A stretch of 64,000 nt of DNA from Aquipseudomonas ullengensis (GTDB taxonomy: Bacteria; Pseudomonadota; Gammaproteobacteria; Pseudomonadales; Pseudomonadaceae), in NCBI RefSeq assembly GCF_014174475.1, contig NZ_JACJUD010000001.1, positions 310,001 to 374,000 of the forward strand, read 5' to 3'. Position 1 is the first letter of the stretch. Each line of letters begins with the position of its first letter. The notes under the pieces are model-generated. The model was not told the DNA's origin. It made no database searches and saw only the letters and a program-made list of their open reading frames with translations. Shown here piece after piece: positions 29,562 through 37,479 of the stretch. The translations under genes were made by a program, and so were the position numbers.

Positions 29562-30878
29562 ATGAGCCACTGGTTCGACACCATCACGCTCTGGCTGGAA
29601 GCCAATCCGCAATGGCTGGGCCTGAGCATCTTCGTCATCGCCTGCCTGGAATGCCTGGCGGTGGCCGGCATCGTGATCCCCGGCACCGTGGTGCTGTTCA
29701 CCCTGGCGGTACTGGCCGGCAGCGGCTCCCTGCCGCTCTGGCAAACACTGCTGCTGGCCTACAGTGGCGGCCTGCTCGGCGATGCGATTTCCTACGCCCT
29801 GGGCCGCCGCTTCCACCAGAACATCCGCGGCCTGCCGGTACTGCGCGACCACCCCGAGTGGTTGAGCGGCGCGGAAAACTACTTCCAGCGCTACGGCGTG
29901 GTCAGCCTGCTGGTCGGCCGCTACATCGGCCCGCTGCGACCGATGCTGCCACTGGTAGCAGGCATGCTCGACATGCCCTTCGTGCGCTTTGCCCTGGTCA
30001 GCCTGCTGGCCGCCGCGGGCTGGGCGGTGGCCTACATGCTTCCAGGCTGGGCCACCGGCGCCGCCATGCGCCTGCCCCTGCCGGAGGGCTTCTGGAGCGC
30101 CGCCGGGATAGTCGCTGCGGCCATCGCCCTGATGCTGCTGATCGTCATCCACAGCAGCCTGCGTGAGCAACGCGGGGCCACGGCCATCTCCGCCGCGCTC
30201 AGTGGCAGCCTGCTGATCGGCCTGCTAATCGGCTGGCCGCACCTCGATACCCTGGACCAGGGCCTGATGACGCTGATCCAGGAACAGCGCGGCCCGGCCA
30301 TGGACAGCCTGGTACTGCTGGTCACCGGGCTGGCCAACTTCGGCACCCAGGTCGCCGCCGGCGTGCTGCTGACCCTGCTGCTGTTGCTCTGCCGGCGCCA
30401 GGCCGCCGCGCTGTTCGTGACCTGCTGCATGCTCGGTACCGCGCTGTGCAATACCGGCCTCAAACACCTGCTCGCCCGCGCCCGCCCGGAAGTGCTACTG
30501 CAACCGCTGGAAACCTACAGCCTGCCCAGCGGCCACAGCTCGGCGGCCTTCGCCCTGTTCCTCGCCCTCGGCATTCTCGCCGGGCGTGGCGCACCGGCCC
30601 GCACGCGCCTGACCTGGCTGCTGCTGGCGTGCCTGCCGGCGCTGCTGATCGCCCTGTCGCGGGTTTATCTGGGAGTGCACTGGCCGACCGACGTGCTCGC
30701 CGGCGCCCTGCTCGCCGGCTGCGTCTGCGCCGCCAGCCTGGCCCTGCTGCAACGCCGCGCGCCAATGGCGCCGCTGGGCGCCCGGGTGTGGTGGCTGATT
30801 CTGCCGGCGACCCTGGCGTTGCTCAGCGGAGTCAGCCTGTGGTCATTGCCGGAGGCGATCCAGCAGTATCGCTACTGA
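29562..30878 (+). CDS. DedA-PAP2 fusion membrane protein
   Basis: A 438-residue polytopic membrane protein. Residues about 1-200 are a DedA/SNARE-associated domain (CLECLAVAGIVIPGTVVLF; GRYIGPLRPMLPLVAG), a family linked to flippase activity and lipid recycling. The remainder is a PAP2 lipid-phosphatase domain with all three motifs: K301 in KHLLARARP, PSGH with His325, and SRVYLGVHWPTD with His373. The fusion suggests coupled transport and dephosphorylation of a lipid such as undecaprenyl pyrophosphate, though this is inference. It is co-directional with mpg. Confidence 0.88.
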   Translation: MSHWFDTITLWLEANPQWLGLSIFVIACLECLAVAGIVIPGTVVLFTLAVLAGSGSLPLWQTLLLAYSGGLLGDAISYALGRRFHQNIRGLPVLRDHPEWLSGAENYFQRYGVVSLLVGRYIGPLRPMLPLVAGMLDMPFVRFALVSLLAAAGWAVAYMLPGWATGAAMRLPLPEGFWSAAGIVAAAIALMLLIVIHSSLREQRGATAISAALSGSLLIGLLIGWPHLDTLDQGLMTLIQEQRGPAMDSLVLLVTGLANFGTQVAAGVLLTLLLLLCRRQAAALFVTCCMLGTALCNTGLKHLLARARPEVLLQPLETYSLPSGHSSAAFALFLALGILAGRGAPARTRLTWLLLACLPALLIALSRVYLGVHWPTDVLAGALLAGCVCAASLALLQRRAPMAPLGARVWWLILPATLALLSGVSLWSLPEAIQQYRY

Positions 30879-30913
30879 GCCTGGCGCCCCTACATCTGAC
30901 AAACAGCTAGCAA

Positions 30914-31504
30914 TCAGGCGAGCATCTCGCCCTGAAGTCGGTCAAGCAGCTCCTGCACCCGCGCCAGCCGGCGGGCCGGGCTGTCCAGGGTCAGGATCTG
31001 CAGCTTTTCCTCAAGCTCGAAGGGCAGCAGGTACGCCAGCCGATTGGCCAGCGCCTGCTGGCCGATGCCGTCGCCATCCATGTCCATGCCGGCCACCAGC
31101 GGATGCTCGGCGAGGGCACCAAGCAACGCCACCAGGTCGGCATGCCCGCCTTGCAGCGGCACTTCCTCGGCCTCGTCCAGCCAGCGCACGTCGGCCAGCG
31201 TGAGCTGGTCCACCTGCACCTCGGCCGACTCGACGACAAAGCGCCGGCCGCCCTCGACGCGAATCCCCAACAGGCCATTGGGCCGCTGCTGGAAGTCACG
31301 GATCAGCGCCTCGCAGCCGATCAGGGCGAACTGTGATGCCGCCTCACCGACCTCCTGGCCTTCGAGGATGGCAACCACGCCAAAGCCTTCGCCGCGACGC
31401 ATGCAGGCGCTGATCATGTCCAGGTAGCGCGCCTCGAATATCTGCAGATCGAGGATGCAACCGGGGAACAGCACGGTATTCAGGGGAAACAGGGGCAGGC
31501 TCAT
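30914..31504 (-). CDS. stand-alone LON N-terminal domain protein
   Basis: A 196-residue protein consisting only of the Lon substrate-binding (LAN/PUA-like) domain; MSLPLFPLNTVLFPGCILDLQIFE is the usual opening. There is no ATPase or Ser-Lys protease domain. Such proteins are common in proteobacteria and of unknown role. The ATG at 31504 directly begins the domain. It is 11 bases from lrgB and may be co-transcribed with lrgAB. Confidence 0.85.
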   Translation of the reverse strand: MSLPLFPLNTVLFPGCILDLQIFEARYLDMISACMRRGEGFGVVAILEGQEVGEAASQFALIGCEALIRDFQQRPNGLLGIRVEGGRRFVVESAEVQVDQLTLADVRWLDEAEEVPLQGGHADLVALLGALAEHPLVAGMDMDGDGIGQQALANRLAYLLPFELEEKLQILTLDSPARRLARVQELLDRLQGEMLA

Positions 31505-31515
31505 GGCACTCGCTC

Positions 31516-32232
31516 TCAGGTGATGACAGCCACGGCCAGCGGCAACAGTATCGCCGTAGCCATGCCCATCAGGCTCATCGCCAGCGCCGCGAAGGCGCCA
31601 CTTTCCTCGCCTTCCTGCAAGGCCCGCGCGGTGCCCACGGCATGCGCGGTGATGCCCAGCGCCATGCCCTGGGCAGCCGGATGGTGCACGCCGATACGGC
31701 GCAGCAGTTCGGGGCCGCACATGGCGCCGAGCACTCCGGTGATCAGTACGAACACCGCCGCCAGCGCCGCCACGCCGCCGATCTGCTCAGCCACCAGCAT
31801 GGCGATCGGCGAGGTCACCGACTTCGGCGCCAGGGTCATCAGCATCATGTGGTCGGCACCGAACAGCCACGCCAGGCCCACACCCAGCGCCGTGGCCACC
31901 ACGCCGCCCACAGACAGGGTGATCAGCACCGGCCAGAACAACTGGCGAATCCGTCGCAGGTTGAGATACAGCGGCACCGCCAAGGCTACGGTCGCCGGCC
32001 CCAGCAGGACGCTGAGCAGGAAGGTGCTGCTGCGGTATTCCTGATAACTCAGGCCGCTGACCAGCAGCACACCGATCAAAACAGTCATCGATACCAGCAC
32101 CGGCTGCAGAAAGAACCAGCGGGTTTTCTCGTAGGCGGCCAGGGCCAACTGATACACCGCGAGGGTGATGCCGACGCCGAATAGCGGGTGATGGATCACC
32201 GCCTGCAGGGCGGCATGCGCATCGAGGCTCAT
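31516..32232 (-). CDS. lrgB: LrgB/CidB family membrane protein
   Basis: A 238-residue polytopic protein with the LrgB signature LAPKSVTSPIAMLVAEQIGG and AHAVGTARALQEGEESGAFAALAMSL. With LrgA it forms a holin/antiholin-like pair affecting murein hydrolase activity and, in some bacteria, export of small organic acids. The start overlaps the lrgA stop by 4 bases (ATGA). Confidence 0.9.
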   Translation of the reverse strand: MSLDAHAALQAVIHHPLFGVGITLAVYQLALAAYEKTRWFFLQPVLVSMTVLIGVLLVSGLSYQEYRSSTFLLSVLLGPATVALAVPLYLNLRRIRQLFWPVLITLSVGGVVATALGVGLAWLFGADHMMLMTLAPKSVTSPIAMLVAEQIGGVAALAAVFVLITGVLGAMCGPELLRRIGVHHPAAQGMALGITAHAVGTARALQEGEESGAFAALAMSLMGMATAILLPLAVAVIT

Positions 32233-32591
32233 GCCTGCTCCTCCTGGCGCGCCTGGCGCTCGATCAGTTTCTGCATCAGCCAGCCGACGAACAACAGGGA
32301 CAGCAGCAGGGACAGGCACAGCGCGCCGACCAGGGCCCAGAAGTCCGCGGCGATCTGCGCGGCATACACCATCACCCCCACGGCCGGCGGCACCAGCAGC
32401 AAGGGCAGGTAGCGCAGCAGCGTGGCAGCAGCATCGCTAAGCGGCTCGCCCACTTCGCCACGCAGCAGGAGAAAGACGAACAACAGCAGCATGCCGATGA
32501 TCGGTCCCGGCAACATCGGCAGGAGCAGGACGTTGAGGGCGGTGCCCAGCAACTGGAACAGCACCAGCCAGGTCAGGCCACGTAACAGCAT
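32229..32591 (-). CDS. lrgA: LrgA/CidA family holin-like protein
   Basis: A 120-residue membrane protein with four hydrophobic segments and the CidA/LrgA pattern (LPGPIIGMLLLFVFLL). It is translationally coupled to lrgB. No LytR-type or LysR-type regulator gene is adjacent. It is divergent from the MaoC gene across a 162-base gap. Confidence 0.88.
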   Translation of the reverse strand: MLLRGLTWLVLFQLLGTALNVLLLPMLPGPIIGMLLLFVFLLLRGEVGEPLSDAAATLLRYLPLLLVPPAVGVMVYAAQIAADFWALVGALCLSLLLSLLFVGWLMQKLIERQARQEEQA

Positions 32592-32753
32592 GGAAATCTC
32601 CCGGATAAAAGCGCGGCCATTATAGCCACGCCCTAGGCCACGTCATAAACAGCGCGCCTCAGGCTTGACCCTCCCGCGCACTCATGATGATCTAGAGCCA
32701 GCCAGGTTCATCCTCAAAAACAACAAATAACCTCGCATCCTCAAGGAGGATCT

Positions 32754-33209
32754 ATGCCGCTCGTACCCGTATCGCAACTGCAAGACTATGTAGGCAAGGA
32801 GCTGGGATGCTCGGAATGGCTGACCATCGACCAGAACCGCATCAACCAATTCGCTGAATGCACCGGTGACCATCAGTTCATCCACGTCGACCCGGTCAAG
32901 GCCAAGCACACCCCCTTCGGCAGCACCATCGCCCACGGCTTCCTCAGCCTGTCGCTGATTCCGGTGCTGATGGAAAAGCTGATGCTCGCCCCTGAAGGCC
33001 TGAAGATGGCCGTCAACTACGGCCTGGACAGCGTGCGCTTCATCCAGCCGGTGAAGGTCGACTCGCGCGTGCGCCTGTCCGCCAAGGTGCTCGAAGTCAC
33101 CGAGAAGCGTCCGGGCCAGTGGCTGTTCAAGGTCGAAGCGACCCTGCAGATCGAAGGCCAGGAGAAGCCGGCGTATATCGCCGAGTCGCTCTCCCTGTGC
33201 TTCGTCTGA
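32754..33209 (+). CDS. MaoC-like (R)-specific enoyl-CoA hydratase
   Basis: A 151-residue single hot-dog domain with the hydratase-2 motif: the Asp/His pair lies in GDHQFIHVDPVKAK, followed by FGSTIAHGFLSLSLI. It would hydrate trans-2-enoyl-CoA to (R)-3-hydroxyacyl-CoA, feeding polyhydroxyalkanoate or acyl-chain metabolism. Whether it is PhaJ or a close relative with another substrate cannot be decided here. AAGGAGG gives a very strong ribosome-binding site, and a strong terminator makes the gene monocistronic. Confidence 0.85.
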   Translation: MPLVPVSQLQDYVGKELGCSEWLTIDQNRINQFAECTGDHQFIHVDPVKAKHTPFGSTIAHGFLSLSLIPVLMEKLMLAPEGLKMAVNYGLDSVRFIQPVKVDSRVRLSAKVLEVTEKRPGQWLFKVEATLQIEGQEKPAYIAESLSLCFV

Positions 33210-33224
33210 GCCATCCGGCCATAC

Positions 33225-33252
33225 AAAACGGGGCGCAATAGCGCCCCGTTTT
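33225..33252 (+). terminator. intrinsic terminator after the MaoC gene
   Basis: AAAACGGGGCGC (33225-33236), loop AATA, GCGCCCCGTTTT (33241-33252): a perfect 12-bp stem ending in four T's, beginning 16 bases after the stop. Confidence 0.92.
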
Positions 33253-33277
33253 CATTGCACTTCGGCATACTCGGCGC

Positions 33278-35017
33278 ATGTCCATGACCCGGATGTCTGC
33301 CATGCCCCGCCTGCTTGCCCCCCTGACGCTCGCCCTGCTCCTCGCCGCCTGTGGCGATAGCGAACCACTGCTGCCACCAAACGCGGTACTGCCGGATGGC
33401 GGGCGCTACCGCGGCGAGGTGGTCGACGGCCTGCTGCAAGGCCAGGGGCGCCTCGACTACGCCAATGGCAGCTGGTACGCGGGGCTGTTCAAGGACGGTT
33501 TGTTCGAAGGCCAGGGCGAGTGGCACGGCTCGGGTGGCGAACAATACGTCGGCGAATTCCACCAGGGCCTGTTCGATGGCCACGGCAAACTTACCTACAA
33601 CGACGGCAGCCAATACGAAGGCAGCTTCAAGCTCGGCCGCCTGCACGGTGAAGGCCACCTGCAACAAGGCGCCATGAGCTACCGCGGCGAATTCCGCAAG
33701 GACCGCTACCAGGGCCAGGGCAATCTCCAGTTCGAGGATGGCAGCCGCTACCAGGGCCACTTCGAACGCGGAGAGTTGGATGGCGAAGGCATGCGCATCA
33801 ATGGTGACGAACGCTACAGCGGCACCTTCAAGCAAGGCGTACTCAATGGCCCAGGGATCTACCAGGGCGCCGAAGGGCAGACCTACAGCGGTGAGTTTCG
33901 CAACGACCTGTTCCACGGCCAGGGCCGCTACCAGGACGGCCAGGGCAATGTGTGGAATGGCCTGTTCAAGGACGGCGCCCTGACCGGCAAAGGCGATTAC
34001 CTCGGCAGCGACGGCGAACGCTACAGCGGCCAGTTCCGCTACTGGCGCTACCACGGCGAAGGCACCCTGACCCTGGCCGACGGCAGCCGCTACCAAGGGC
34101 ACTTCGCCCGCGGCGAATACGCCGGTATCGGCACCCTCACCAGCGCCGACGGCCAGCAGACCGAAGGCACCTGGCAGGCCGGGCAGCGGGTTCGCGATGG
34201 CGCCGGCCAATTGCTGCCCGACCCACTTGAGCTGGGCCTGCTCCAGCAAGGCGAATTGCTGCAACAGGCCATCGCCAAGCTGCCGCCCTCCACGCCGGAA
34301 GTCGAGCTGTACAGCCTGACCCTGGCCGGCGACGGCAACCAGAGCGTGTTCCTGCGCGAGGCCGACTACGTCAGCAAGCTGCTCGGCGAACGCTTCGGCG
34401 CGCGCGGCGGAATCACCCTGAGCAACCACCGCGACCACTTCGCCGACCGCCCGCTGGCCACACGCGAAAGCCTGACCCGCGCCGTGCGCGCCCTGGCCGA
34501 ACGCAGCGGCCCCGAAGACCTGGTGTTCATCTACCTGACCAGCCACGGCTCGCGCGACCATCAACTGAGCCTGGACCAGCCGCGCCTGCAACTGGACAGC
34601 CTACCGGCCGATGAGCTGGCCAGCCTGCTGCAACCGCTCAAGGATCGCTACAAAGTGGTGGTGATCTCCGCCTGCTACTCCGGCGGCTTCATCCCCCCCC
34701 TGAAAGACGACAAGACCCTGGTGATGACAGCCTCCCGCGCCGATCGGGTGTCCTTCGGCTGCGCCGATGAAAATGACTTCACCTACTTCGGCCGCGCCCT
34801 GTTCGCCGAGGCCTTCAACGAGACCGACGACCTGCAGCGCGCCTTCGAGCTGGCCAGCGCCACCGTGGCCCAAAAGGAGAAGGCTGACGATTTCCAGCCT
34901 TCCGAACCGCAACTGTGGGCACCCAAGGCCGTGCTCCAGCACTGGCGCCAGCTGCGCGAAAGCCAGGCCCGCCAGGCGCTGACCGCTGCCACGGCCGGGC
35001 AGGAGAAAACCCCATGA
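33278..35017 (+). CDS. MORN-repeat / C13 peptidase lipoprotein
   Basis: A 579-residue protein. Four in-frame ATGs (33278, 33284, 33293, 33302) precede the signal peptide, which ends in lipobox LLAAC followed by Gly-Asp; this predicts a lipoprotein, with the +2 Asp usually meaning inner-membrane retention. Residues about 38-315 are roughly twelve MORN repeats (YxGxFxxGxxxGxG pattern). The C-terminal ~230 residues are a legumain-like C13 peptidase domain with His423 in YLTSHGS and Cys466 in SACYSGG, spaced as in caspase/legumain proteases. Substrate is unknown. A related P. aeruginosa protein (I believe PA4017) sits at the same locus. The start choice is uncertain. Confidence 0.87.
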   Translation: MSMTRMSAMPRLLAPLTLALLLAACGDSEPLLPPNAVLPDGGRYRGEVVDGLLQGQGRLDYANGSWYAGLFKDGLFEGQGEWHGSGGEQYVGEFHQGLFDGHGKLTYNDGSQYEGSFKLGRLHGEGHLQQGAMSYRGEFRKDRYQGQGNLQFEDGSRYQGHFERGELDGEGMRINGDERYSGTFKQGVLNGPGIYQGAEGQTYSGEFRNDLFHGQGRYQDGQGNVWNGLFKDGALTGKGDYLGSDGERYSGQFRYWRYHGEGTLTLADGSRYQGHFARGEYAGIGTLTSADGQQTEGTWQAGQRVRDGAGQLLPDPLELGLLQQGELLQQAIAKLPPSTPEVELYSLTLAGDGNQSVFLREADYVSKLLGERFGARGGITLSNHRDHFADRPLATRESLTRAVRALAERSGPEDLVFIYLTSHGSRDHQLSLDQPRLQLDSLPADELASLLQPLKDRYKVVVISACYSGGFIPPLKDDKTLVMTASRADRVSFGCADENDFTYFGRALFAEAFNETDDLQRAFELASATVAQKEKADDFQPSEPQLWAPKAVLQHWRQLRESQARQALTAATAGQEKTP

Positions 35018-35084
35018 GCCGCTGCGCCGACAAGCTGGCGGGAACAAACCGATCTAAGCTGGCTGTATCAGCGGAGACACACAC

Positions 35085-35726
35085 ATGTATCTGACGCCCC
35101 AGCACATCCTGCTTGCAGGCGCCACCGGCCTCACCGGCGAGCACCTGCTCGATCGCCTGCTCAACGAACCCACCATCAGCCGCGTACTGGCACCCAGCCG
35201 CCGTCCCCTGGCCGAACACCCGCACCTGGACAATCCGGTGGGTGAGCTGGCCGCGCTGCTGCCCCAACTGCAAGGCCAGGTCGACACTGCGTTCTGCTGC
35301 CTGGGCAGCACCATCAAGCAGGCCGGCTCGCAGGACGCCTTTCGCGCCATCGACCATGACCTGGTCCTCGCCTTCGCCCGCCGCGCCCGCGAGATGGGTG
35401 CCCGCCACCTGCTGGTGATCAGCGCCCTGGGCGCCGACGCCAACGCCTCGGTGTTCTACAACCGGGTCAAGGGCGATATGGAACAGGCCCTGCAGGCGCA
35501 GGACTGGCCCCAACTGACCATCGCCAGGCCGTCGCTGCTGCTCGGCTCACGCAGCGAATTCCGCATCGGCGAACAACTTGCTGCGCCCTTCATGCGCTGG
35601 CTGCCCGGCAAATACCGCGGCATCGAAGCCACCACCCTGGCCCGTGCCCTGTGGCGCCTGGCGCTGGAAGAAGGCGACGGCGTGCGCGTGGTGGAGTCGG
35701 ACGAACTGCGCCGACTGGGGCGCTGA
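35085..35726 (+). CDS. NAD(P)-binding oxidoreductase, YraR/HTATIP2-like
   Basis: A 213-residue Rossmann-fold protein of the atypical short-chain dehydrogenase class. The nucleotide-binding loop is [14 protein letters not shown] near the N-terminus; [13 protein letters not shown], a [12 protein letters not shown] segment with the Tyr/Lys pair, and [14 protein letters not shown] are typical of HTATIP2/YraR-like proteins. The substrate is unknown. The gene follows the peptidase by 67 bases and precedes the methyltransferase by 3 bases, so the three may be one transcript. Confidence 0.82.
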   Translation: MYLTPQHILLAGATGLTGEHLLDRLLNEPTISRVLAPSRRPLAEHPHLDNPVGELAALLPQLQGQVDTAFCCLGSTIKQAGSQDAFRAIDHDLVLAFARRAREMGARHLLVISALGADANASVFYNRVKGDMEQALQAQDWPQLTIARPSLLLGSRSEFRIGEQLAAPFMRWLPGKYRGIEATTLARALWRLALEEGDGVRVVESDELRRLGR

Positions 35727-35729
35727 ACC

Positions 35730-36341
35730 ATGCAGTTCTATGACCAGCACATCCTGCCGCGCCTGATCGATTTCGCCTGCGGCATGGGCCAGGTAATGAA
35801 GACCCGCTCGAAGGTCGTGCCCCTGGCCGAGGGCCGGGTGCTGGAAATCGGCATCGGCACCGGACTCAACCTGAGTTTCTACGATGCGCAGAAGGTCAGT
35901 GCCATCGTCGGCGTCGACCCCGCCGCACAGATGCAGACCCTGGCCCGCCAGCGCGCGGCGCAGATCAACATTCCAGTGGAAATGATTGCCCTGGAGCTGG
36001 GGCAGATCCAGGCCGCCGACGCCAGCTTCGACAGCATCGTCTGCACCTTCACCCTGTGCACCATCCCCGACCCGCTGGCCGCCCTGCTGGAAATGCGCCG
36101 GGTGCTCAAGCCCGGCGGCAAGCTGCTGTTCAGTGAGCATGGCCGTGCGCCGGATGCGCAGGTACGCCTGTGGCAGGATCGCCTGACGCCGCTGTGGAAA
36201 CCCCTGGCCGGCGGTTGCCACCTCAACCGCGACATTCCCGCACTGCTCAAAGCCGGAGGTTTTCAGATCAAGGAAATCAAGGCTGGCTACCTGCCGGGCC
36301 CGCGGCCAATGACCTGGGTCTGGTACGGCTGGGCGCAGTAG
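35730..36341 (+). CDS. class I SAM-dependent methyltransferase
   Basis: A 203-residue methyltransferase with motif I VLEIGIGTGLNLSFY, an acidic motif II GVDPAAQM, and FTLCTIPDPLAALLEMRRVLKPGGKLLFSEHG as motifs IV-V. Overall layout, with PGPRPMTWVWYGWA at the end, resembles METTL7-like thiol or UbiE-like methyltransferases, but the acceptor is unknown. It is almost contiguous with the oxidoreductase gene. Confidence 0.85.
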   Translation: MQFYDQHILPRLIDFACGMGQVMKTRSKVVPLAEGRVLEIGIGTGLNLSFYDAQKVSAIVGVDPAAQMQTLARQRAAQINIPVEMIALELGQIQAADASFDSIVCTFTLCTIPDPLAALLEMRRVLKPGGKLLFSEHGRAPDAQVRLWQDRLTPLWKPLAGGCHLNRDIPALLKAGGFQIKEIKAGYLPGPRPMTWVWYGWAQ

Positions 36342-36374
36342 CGGCTCACAGAACGGTCATCCGCCCGGAGGCAC

Positions 36375-36731
36375 TCAATTGCCGCCGCTGATACCCAGCC
36401 CGATGCCCAGCGCAGTGGCCAGCGAGAGCGGCAGCAACAGGGTATCCAGCAACGCGCTGGCCGGCAGATCGAAGCCCGCATACTTCGGCGCCTCGGCACC
36501 GAAACGGTCGCGCGGGCAACAGCCACCCTGCAACGCATACCAGTCCAGCCGCGTGCCGGCATACACCACCGGCGCGCCAGGCTTGGCCGCATCCAGGGTA
36601 CGCACGCTGGCGCAGCCCGGCAGCAAACCGAACAGCGCCACACACACCGCGTAGGCGCGAGCCCTGCTCGCGAAGCGTTGGCGGCGCTCCGGTTCGCGAG
36701 CAGAGCTCGCTCCTACGGGCTCAGTCTTCAC
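36375..36731 (-). CDS. YceK/YidQ-like lipoprotein with REP-derived N-terminus
   Basis: A small protein whose C-terminal ~80 residues resemble YceK/YidQ (GCASVRTL..., CCPRDRF, a hydrophobic end [20 protein letters not shown]). A lipobox LLPGC (Cys40 from the GTG start) follows a hydrophobic stretch. The start is problematic: a REP palindrome covers 36651-36716, exactly the codons before the hydrophobic core. The GTG at 36731, inside the end of ubiX, would translate the REP into a basic n-region. The only later in-frame start, GTG at 36647, gives a signal peptide without positive charge. Function is unknown. Confidence 0.65.
   Translation of the reverse strand: MKTEPVGASSAREPERRQRFASRARAYAVCVALFGLLPGCASVRTLDAAKPGAPVVYAGTRLDWYALQGGCCPRDRFGAEAPKYAGFDLPASALLDTLLLPLSLATALGIGLGISGGN
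36651..36716. repeat. REP-type palindrome overlapping the YceK-like gene start
   Basis: Arms 36651-36674 (GTAGGCGCGAGCCCTGCTCG...) and 36693-36716 (...GAGCTCGCTCCTAC) match at 22 of 24 positions around an 18-base loop. It has the same 24-base arm length and GTAGG/CCTAC ends as the REPs at 5139 and 61185, but the inner core is the GAGC/GCTC variant. Confidence 0.85.
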
Positions 36732-37350
36732 TGGACAGGTGATGCTCGCCCCAGCGCGGCAGCATGTCCTGGGGAATGCCCAGGCAATTGAGGATGCGCG
36801 CCACGACGAAGTCGATCAGGTCATCCAGGGTCTGCGGCTGGTGATAGAAGCCGGGGGACGCCGGCAGGATGGTCACGCCAAGGTTGGACAGCTTGAGCAT
36901 GTTCTCCAGGTGAATGCTGGAGTACGGCGCCTCGCGCGGCACCAGGATCAACTGGCGACGCTCCTTGAGCACCACGTCGGCGGCGCGCTCGATCAGGTTG
37001 TTGCAGGCGCCGGTGGCGATCGCCGACAGCGTGCCGGTCGAGCACGGCACGACCACCATCGCACTCGGCGCACCGGAGCCGGACGCTGGCGGCGCCATCC
37101 AGTCTTCCTTGCCGTAGACGCGGATCTGCCCGGGCGCGGCGCCGGTGTATTCGTTGAGGAATGCCTGCATGGACTGCGGCTTGGCCGGCAGGGTGACATC
37201 GGTCTCGGTGGCCATCACCAGTTGCGCGGCCTTGGAGATCAGGAAGTGGACTTCGCGCTCTTCCTGCACCAGGCAGTCGAGCAGGCGCAGGCCGTACTGG
37301 GCGCCGGAAGCGCCTGTCATGGCCAGGGTAATGCGTTCGGGACCGCTCAT
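36721..37350 (-). CDS. ubiX: flavin prenyltransferase UbiX
   Basis: A 209-residue flavoprotein that prenylates FMN to make the cofactor of UbiD-type decarboxylases in ubiquinone synthesis. Signatures are the N-terminal [42 protein letters not shown] and the C-terminal [23 protein letters not shown]. The ATG at 37350 is used; upstream in-frame sequence comes from the repeat at 37376-37471. The stop overlaps the start proposed for the YceK-like gene. Confidence 0.95.
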   Translation of the reverse strand: MSGPERITLAMTGASGAQYGLRLLDCLVQEEREVHFLISKAAQLVMATETDVTLPAKPQSMQAFLNEYTGAAPGQIRVYGKEDWMAPPASGSGAPSAMVVVPCSTGTLSAIATGACNNLIERAADVVLKERRQLILVPREAPYSSIHLENMLKLSNLGVTILPASPGFYHQPQTLDDLIDFVVARILNCLGIPQDMLPRWGEHHLSSED

Positions 37351-37375
37351 GGGCGAACTCCTCGGAGTGTTTGTT

Positions 37376-37471
37376 CCCCTTTCCCCCTGGGGGAGGGCCT
37401 GGGGTGAGGGACGTACAGGCAACGCCGAGTTGCCCAGCCCTCACCCCAGCCCTCTCCCGGCGGGAGAGGGG
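37376..37471. repeat. large imperfect inverted repeat (CCCTCACCCC family)
   Basis: A left arm at 37376-37410 (CCCCTTTCCCCC... to GGGGTGAGGG) is complementary with a few mismatches to a right arm at 37438-37471 (CCCTCACCCCAGCCCTCTCC... to GAGAGGGG). Each arm also folds on itself. A related copy is at 57573-57681. It lies between mpl and ubiX and could form a large cruciform or transcript hairpin. Confidence 0.8.
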
Positions 37472-37479
37472 TCAACTAT

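Noticed and set aside
37376..37471. CRISPR-like repeat array
   Set aside because: There are only two units in inverted orientation, with no regular direct repeats, spacers or cas genes.
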